In this document: piece by piece, positions 57,797-64,000 of the stretch
Numbering within the stretch: the first letter of the stretch is position 1
How the letters are laid out: each line of letters begins with the position of its first letter
NCBI GenBank assembly: GCA_029718625.1
Contig: CM056395.1
Coordinates: 25,878,827-25,942,826, forward strand
Direction of reading: 5' to 3'
DNA length: 64,000 nucleotides
Source: Synaphobranchus kaupii
Taxonomy: Eukaryota > Chordata > Actinopteri > Anguilliformes > Synaphobranchidae
Notes under the pieces: generated by a model
The model's input: the letters and a program-made list of their open reading frames with translations, nothing else
Told to the model about the DNA's origin: nothing
Database searches by the model: none
Position numbers and translations under genes: made by a program

Positions 57797-58197
57797 ACCT
57801 GCACACACCTGCACACACCTGCACACACCTGCACAAACCTGCACACACCTGCACACACCTGCACAAACCTGCACACACCTGCACACACCTGCACAAACCT
57901 GCACACACCTGCACACACCTGCACACACCTGCACAAACCTGCACACACCTGCACAAACCTGCACACACCTGCACACACCTGCACAAACCTGCACACACCT
58001 GCACACACCTGCACAAACCTGCACACACCTGCACACACCTGCACAAACCTGCACACACCTGCACACACCTGCACAAACCTGCACACACCTGCACACACCT
58101 GCACAAACCTGCACACACCTGCACACACCTGCACACACCTGCACAAACCTGCACACACCTGCACAAACCTGCACACACCTGCACACACCTGCACAAA
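57797..58197. repeat. 10-bp minisatellite, about 40 units, 30-bp higher order
   Basis: Units GCACACACCT (A) and GCACAAACCT (B) alternate mainly as A-A-B, giving a 30-bp higher-order unit with occasional A-A-A-B or A-B. Every A unit junction creates CACCTG, an E-box sequence, with one 10-bp helical turn between neighbours. All six frames are open or nearly so (up to 242 codons), which explains the Cys-Arg-Val-Gln and His-Thr-Pro-Ala polypeptides. These are not genes. Confidence 0.95.
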
Positions 58198-58204
58198 GTC
58201 AATT

Positions 58205-59575
58205 AATTCAGACCGCAGAACAACAGCCTCCAACAATCAAAAACAGTTACACTCCGCAATCACAGTTCTGTGAACGAGAGATTTAAAATCACCCAGGGAC
58301 ACGCGGGTGCCTCCACTTTCAACCTTTTTTGTAAATTATTCCACGTTCAGGATGCGTAATAAAAAAAGGCAGTTAAATTCTCCCCAGGAACAAGTTAGTG
58401 CAGGAACGGCTATCAATCCAATCGTCTCAGCTGAATTATGGGAAAGTGCAGGGAGCATTTGCTCACAAAGACTGGAGAGTCCTTGGATAGAACCAAAGAG
58501 CCCACTTTGTTTTTCTCCTAACAGCACGTATCGTTTCCATTAACTGTATATAACATCGTTCTCACAATGATTCAATTTCTCATTTGCCCAACGAGAGGAA
58601 AAAAAATATTCATAACAGAGCAGATGGATGCAAGGCAACTTGACCCCGTTAGATTCAATCAAATCCATCCAGTCATATTTAGGAGGGAGATTTTGGGGCG
58701 AGATTATTGCTGAACATTTTTTAATGGCTCAAATTTTTTAACAGTGCGCAGTATATCAAAATGAATGGTGTGTGGTCACTAGATCAGATCCTTTATAAAG
58801 ACCCACGATATTGGGAGCCAAAGGGCCATTCAGCCCTTGTGTGTTTTTGATAATGCTGAAAGATTTATGTAGGTTTGAATCTGTCTCAGGGCTTGTGTGT
58901 ATATATGGGGTTATGACTTGAATACATCATGCAATTCAATAGAACCTGCAATACAAAACAATCGCTAAAGGATCCCATTAAAAGGATAAAAAAGTGTGCC
59001 TTTTTTTGCAGTGTGTATTTTTTTAGTGCCTTACATACAATTTTCTGCACAATACCCAGGCTGTTGTGTTCATGCAACTTTCGCAAAGGCCATGCACAGA
59101 AGTGAAATGAAAATTTACTGTTGAAAGTCTATCAAGCCCTGCTTGTCACTCAAAAGAATGGGGACTGAATGGAAGCTCTATATCTCTCAAATGGAAATTT
59201 GCCCCTCCAGAGCCCAAGGACTTCACAATTCATCATACAGTACCCAAAGAGCCATTTAAGCTGTCACCATCTAGTAAGATAATAAACACATATTGTGGAT
59301 TTATCACTGGCCCTTAAGTCTATAGGCATACAATAGGCCATTCACCTTGAACATCAGCTCTTTTGCCAGAATGGTGAAGTACACCTTTTTATTAAATAAT
59401 CATAAATTCTTGTCTGAATATTTGAAAGACACTTCACTGGATTTAACTGTGTGATTCAAGAAATAACCATGGCAACCAGTGACATGTAACAGAGAGGAAT
59501 TTTGGATATGAATTATATGTGAAGAAAATGCAGTAACATTGCAGAGGAACACAAAAGTTACTGCAACCTTTATCA
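58205..59575. other. Single-copy AT-rich DNA
   Basis: No repeat or gene recognised. Confidence 0.45.
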
Positions 59576-59585
59576 ACCTCTAAGG

Positions 59586-59846
59586 CGTAGGGGTAGGCAG
59601 CCCTGGATCTGGAGTGCTGGTGACATTTCTGGTTTTTGTTCCATCTGAGCTTGATCACAAGAGTTTGATGGATGATTAAAAGCCTGAGCCTGAATATTCT
59701 GAATGGTGAAACAGTGAGTGCCACCAGCACATGGTTACTGCATTCACTACACCTGATTAATTAAAATGAATCCAGTTATGTAGTTATAGGTTTGGATGGA
59801 GCAAAAACCAAGACTGGCACTCCAGGACCAGGGTTGCCTACCCCTG
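59586..59846. mobile_element. hAT-type MITE, 261 bp, with 8-bp TSD
   Basis: The left end TAGGGGTAGGCAGCCCTGGA, TCTGGAGTGC and the complement of the right end CAGGGGTAGGCAACCCTGGT, CCTGGAGTGC match, and pairing continues inwards through GGTTTTTGTTCCATC / GGAGCAAAAACC. Flanks CTCTAAGG (59578-59585) and CTCTAAAG (59847-59854) differ at one base, giving an 8-bp target duplication as expected of hAT elements. No coding sequence. Confidence 0.85.
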
Positions 59847-59859
59847 CTCTAAAGCTAGG

Positions 59860-62780
59860 AAAGCAACTGTTCAATCTTTGACAGACTTGCCGGTTTTATT
59901 CCCACTGGGGAAAGATGCTGTACATTTGAAGTCGACAGTTAACCTAAACACCGCTATAACCTGATCAGATATCAGTGTATGACTGGATAAAATGTATCTC
60001 TGTTGCTTTGATCTTGGAAAAACCTGTTGACACTTTCTTCACATACTTATTATTCAGGTTTGTAAATGCAAACAAAAAATCTAAACAATTCATGCATCTC
60101 AGGAAAGAATTTAATGTTGCAATAATAAAACTGCAATGCTTCATACTAATAAAAGTGTCAGAATTTTACAGTATATATTTTATTCAGCTGAATGTAAATG
60201 TGTAAAATTAGAGGTGCAGTAGCCTAGTTTGAAAGAATAAAACAGTCTCATAAATGTGGAACAATATTTGTTTACAGAGATGATAAAACTGATTTGTGTG
60301 TCCCAACAGACTCCTGCAGTCTATTATAATTTTGATTAGAATATCAGCTTGTTATGATATGGATTCCAGTTTATTAATAAATTTCCTCAATTATATATCA
60401 GCTGGCTCTACATGCAAAAATATATATATTTGTATAGTGTCAAACAGAACAAAATACTACAACAAAATAGTACAAGGTTTGTAATTTTGATCAATGAAAC
60501 TTACAAGGCCTGCTCTGGTCTGTGCTTGAAGAGAATGGCATTTTGTCAACAATAAATTCTTTATTTCTGTAGTACTTTTGCAAAAGGGTTTTTTAAAATG
60601 ATTTTTATGGAAAAGGTTTGACTTTCTGGACAGCAAGGGAGTTACTGAACAGAGCAGAAATATTTCAGTTTCAGCTGGTATATACAGTGACAGGGTTTAA
60701 TATTAACAATACGGTCTTATGGCAATATTTCTACAGGTAAAGTGTTACACTAATTTAATTTCTTTTTGGAGAGGGTGGGCAGAATTTGTCATTATTTTTG
60801 GGGAGTAGGGGACATTTAAACATAACCCTTTTGATGATTAATCCCATTGCAAATATCAATTTTTGTATTTTCAGCAGATGAAGAGCTCCAAGTTTAAAAA
60901 AACTAAATGGGACACAGGGGGTTTTAAATTTAAGTTTCAGAATATCAATCCTACAAGCCAGCCACACAAGGTGACATTTAATTAGCCTGCTTTGTCCACG
61001 GAGAATTGGTTCCGAGTGGGCCTTAAGCTCAGTCCTTTTCCATTTGAATCACACCAAACCCGAAGCACTGGAGATCGCAAAAAGACGAACCAGGCAAAAC
61101 CAGATGCGGGAGCATACCGTCCTGTCCGTACGCGACATCAATCATTCAACCGCCATCTGCCCGTCAGTCCGGCCGCGTCTCGCCACGGCGGCACTGAAAA
61201 CCGCTATTCCGCTCCGGGTGGAATGACGGATACATTTCGAAGAAAAGCACAGACGTAACAATTTCTGTCATGTCGCATATAGTTCTCATCCATCAATTAA
61301 GACCATTCCAATAAACGGGAGATGGACGGGGCAGAATGGTATTAGCCGAGCGGAGATGGACTGTCATCTCTCTGGTGTTTCCCAGAAGAGGCCTATGGAT
61401 CCTGGGAGAGAATAATGAGGGCGGCGGGATGTTTATTTCTCAAGCGTTTGCTTGTTTCAGCAACAACGGGGAAAAAAACTGTGGAAGATGATAATCATGT
61501 CAGCTAATGGAGACAGAGTTTTTCTGTTTAAGAGAAAACAAATCGCTGTCTCCAGCTGAGAGGAAAAAAGGAAAAAAACATCTAGTTCAGCTTTCACTGT
61601 CTGATATTTCCTCATTGCAATACTTTTCTGCTATGAATACTGCAGTACTGCAGGTCCCACACAACTTAAATAAATAATTAAATAAATACATAAATACTTT
61701 TCAGAAAAAAAAGAACAATATTTCATGGCTAATTTTCAAAAAAAGCTAAATAAGAATACAATATATTTATCCGCCTTTCCTTCTCATTTATTCTCAAATC
61801 CTCTTAATGGAATATAAATTAAAGTCAAACAGTATGAAGGATCATCGCACCAGAGTTGCATCTTTTCTAATGCAAACTCAATATGATGAGCAAGACACTG
61901 AGTTGTGTGAGGAAAAAGCCCCGTGCTTCAAGATTGATTTAGCCTGCAGTTATCCCACAGTATTAAAAATGCATGAGTGAATTTACTGTGCTGATATTGG
62001 GGATATAACCTTCATTAATAAATTAATCTATCAGGTTGTTTGTGGGGATATAACTTGAGTTGGAGGAATATTGTGAATGTGTCCTTGACATCAGTATCAC
62101 AGCTAAGGTTGGTTACATCCAGCCAAACACACAAGAGAGAACAGGAATGGTTAAACAACTGCACACTTTGCTTGCTATCACACCTTAAGTAAGCAGTGTT
62201 GCCTTAATAAAAGACTAAAGTTGAACGGTAAAGTTGGCCCGTTCCACAAGAATACGCTGGCGTCACGCTCCATTCAGAATCATAAACTACATAAATTGTT
62301 GATATGTTTATTTGACATAGCACTCTGCAATCAAACTGGGAATACAAAATAAACATTAAAATAATCAACAAAACAAAAAAAGGTGGTAAAAACAGAAATA
62401 TTTTTCTCTGACCCCTTGCAAATATCAATTGAGGTGAATATGTGTTCGGCTTTACGTCATATTTTAGAGACGTTGCCAGTCTGCCAGAGGGGTGAGAGAG
62501 TATACAGGATTTCCGGCCCTGTCTCTGGGATATGGTGGAGAATATTCTAGAAGAGATCCGTTGGAATGGGCAAACAGGTCAGTACAGTACAGGTCCCATC
62601 TACACTGATGCTATTTGGCAGCTTATATAGAATACACACCAATACTGTCAGAATAACCACAAGCACTTACAAATTGGGATAATAGATTCAATTATTTGAA
62701 ATGAGAAAAGTAACTGAAGTTCTGGTAAGAAAATCTGTCACCTCATCCTATACGGTGTTTCTTAATAAGTCTTTTCTGTC
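59860..62780. other. Repeat-poor single-copy DNA
   Basis: Nearly 3 kb free of recognisable mobile elements. The part 60990-61560 is the least AT-rich and has the texture of conserved non-coding DNA. Its frames on the plus strand show no domain. (AAAT)-type repeats lie near 61668-61695. Confidence 0.4.
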
Positions 62781-62786
62781 TAACCT

Positions 62787-62978
62787 GGGCCCCATTTCCC
62801 AAAAGGATCTCAGATAAAGATCATCTTAGGCTTTGTTTGTTTTTCATCAATAGTTTTTTGTCTTTTTTATGCAATGTCAGTGAATTTCAATCATTTTAAT
62901 CATAAAATTTATAAAGCACAAACACAAAACACTCGAAGATAATCTTAACTATAAGATGCTTTTGGTAAACGAGGCCCC
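62787..62978. mobile_element. Terminal-repeat DNA element, about 190 bp
   Basis: The left end GGGCCCCATTTCCCAAAAGG, ATCTCAGATAAAGATCATCT and the complement of the right end GGGGCCTCGTTTACCAAAAG, CATCTTATAGTTAAGATTAT are inverted repeats of about 45 bp with several mismatches. The centre is AT-rich and non-coding. It is an old MITE of unassigned superfamily. Confidence 0.65.
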
Positions 62979-62984
62979 GGTCTT

Positions 62985-64000
62985 TATCATGAATTGACAT
63001 TCTGTCATGTGTTCAGCTCAAGCAGCTTTACAGAAACATGGCAGATTTGGACTGAACCACAGGTAACAAAACCCTTGTCTGAGGGCAGGGACCTTTTGTA
63101 CCTATAAAAAGGATTTTAAGAAAAGACTCCTTAAAGAAAGGCTAGTGACTACAGTTTGAGAACAATGGGTTGACTCTGAGAGGACACATATTTTTGGGTT
63201 ACAGAGGACAGGTGTTGTCTATTGACAGAATAATTATATGGTTTTGAGTCCAGAATCAAAGGCCGTGGCAATTCTGTAACCCACACAGTCTAGGGAAAGT
63301 AGAAACCTTTTTTGGGGCTTCTTGCTAAATGCAAGTTTTTAACCACGGAATCCTGTAAACGTCAGTGTCTATTTGAGTGATATGAACAGCTCAAATATGA
63401 ATGGGCGATGCATAGTCGCTGTTGCTTCTCACAAAGCAATTTAAATCATACACTCAACCACATATCCTGAGACCCACGAGAAAAAAAAGCTTCAATATTT
63501 TTTATTTTTGACATATTATAGGTGTCTTGGATGACAAAAGCGTTACAGTGAAAATATTTATAAAAATAGTATTTTTTTTATTTATTGAGTGTCCCTTGTA
63601 GTGTTGGTTTCAGCATTTTAGAATATATGGTCCTTGAGATTAAGACCAGAGACCTACAGGGGACAAAAATGAATGGCCAGGGTCTTGGGGGGATATAGAC
63701 CGGGCCCCTGTGACTGTGGATATATTACTTTAATAGTCGAGTTCATTTCTGCTTGGGGGTTTTGGTAAGAGCTTGAGGACATTCATAGTAGACAGGAAGC
63801 CTTAGCAGATGTCTCTGGGAAGCAAGCTTGCCATTCTTAAACTGACCAGGAGCATATCCAACAGGGACACAAACAACTTATATTCATATAAAAGTAAACA
63901 AACTGCATTTGAAGGGCAGCCATTGTGTTCCGTCCTTCTTTAAAATATAGGGAAATAAAAATAAAAAAAACTGTTTTTTTAGCCCATAAGCATTTCTCTG
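62985..64000. other. Single-copy AT-rich DNA
   Basis: No gene or element recognised up to the end of the window. Confidence 0.45.

Noticed and set aside
57797..58197. CRISPR-like array
   Set aside because: Units are contiguous 10-bp repeats without unique spacers, and the genome is a vertebrate.
57508..58286. Frames of 242, 209, 156 and 148 codons over the 10-bp array
   Set aside because: All derive from the same GCACACACCT/GCACAAACCT tandem repeat read in different frames. Codon content simply mirrors the repeat.

Overview
The window is vertebrate nuclear DNA, most likely from a ray-finned fish. The evidence is the repeat content: tRNA-derived V-SINEs, an L2-clade LINE, a LINE reverse-transcriptase fossil of Rex1 type, many short palindromic DNA transposons, very long (CA)n tracts and TTAGGG-like repeats. 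I cannot name the species. I found no host protein-coding exon, tRNA or rRNA gene that I would defend. The only long reading frames belong to retrotransposons, a transposase relic or tandem repeats. The window reads as an intergenic region or gene desert (possibly a very large intron) made of single-copy AT-rich DNA, some of which may be regulatory, loaded with mobile elements.

Layout. 1-5.5 kb: single-copy DNA with poly-G and dinucleotide tracts. 5.6-11.2 kb: an eroded V-SINE and long AT-rich stretches. 11.24-12.22 kb: a 976-bp hAT-type element with a perfect 8-bp target duplication. 12.4-16 kb: two copies of one palindromic MITE, a GC-rich 28-bp minisatellite, a second foldback MITE and two V-SINEs sharing an unusual 5' extension. 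16-25.5 kb: triplet repeats, poly-G, a palindromic element at 19.5 kb, a 26-bp minisatellite, and DNA-transposon and dispersed-repeat pieces. 25.5-28 kb: a 37-bp tandem array, a small MITE, then a repeat-poor stretch. 28.0-30.0 kb: LINE 3' ends followed by a 5'-truncated L2 LINE whose RT and C-terminal region is intact apart from one stop, ending in a tail related to that of the V-SINEs. 30-35.7 kb: long (TG)n deserts, a 37-bp array and single-copy DNA. 35.8-37.5 kb: two reverse-strand V-SINEs, a 21-bp GC-rich minisatellite, a hAT-type MITE and a second L2 tail. 38-41 kb: a very long (CA)n, a CpG-rich island with a SINE, and an interstitial telomere-like tract. 41-43.3 kb: a decayed transposase gene split by a foldback MITE and followed by a 60-bp minisatellite. 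43.3-50.6 kb: simple repeats, an interspersed repeat and single-copy DNA. 50.67-51.29 kb: a TTAA-flanked element with 223-bp, almost identical inverted arms. 51.6-58.2 kb: (CA)n, a reverse-strand LINE RT fossil with a 38-bp minisatellite inside it, a palindromic MITE and a 40-unit, 10-bp array. 58-64 kb: mostly single-copy DNA with a hAT-type MITE at 59.6 kb and another terminal-repeat element at 62.8 kb.

Functionally, the only gene interplay visible is between parasites. The L2 LINE encodes a reverse transcriptase, and the V-SINEs carry a related 3' tail, the usual sign that a SINE is copied by a LINE's enzyme. The MITEs have no transposase here. Superfamily names come from memory of terminal motifs and target-site duplications, not from a database search.
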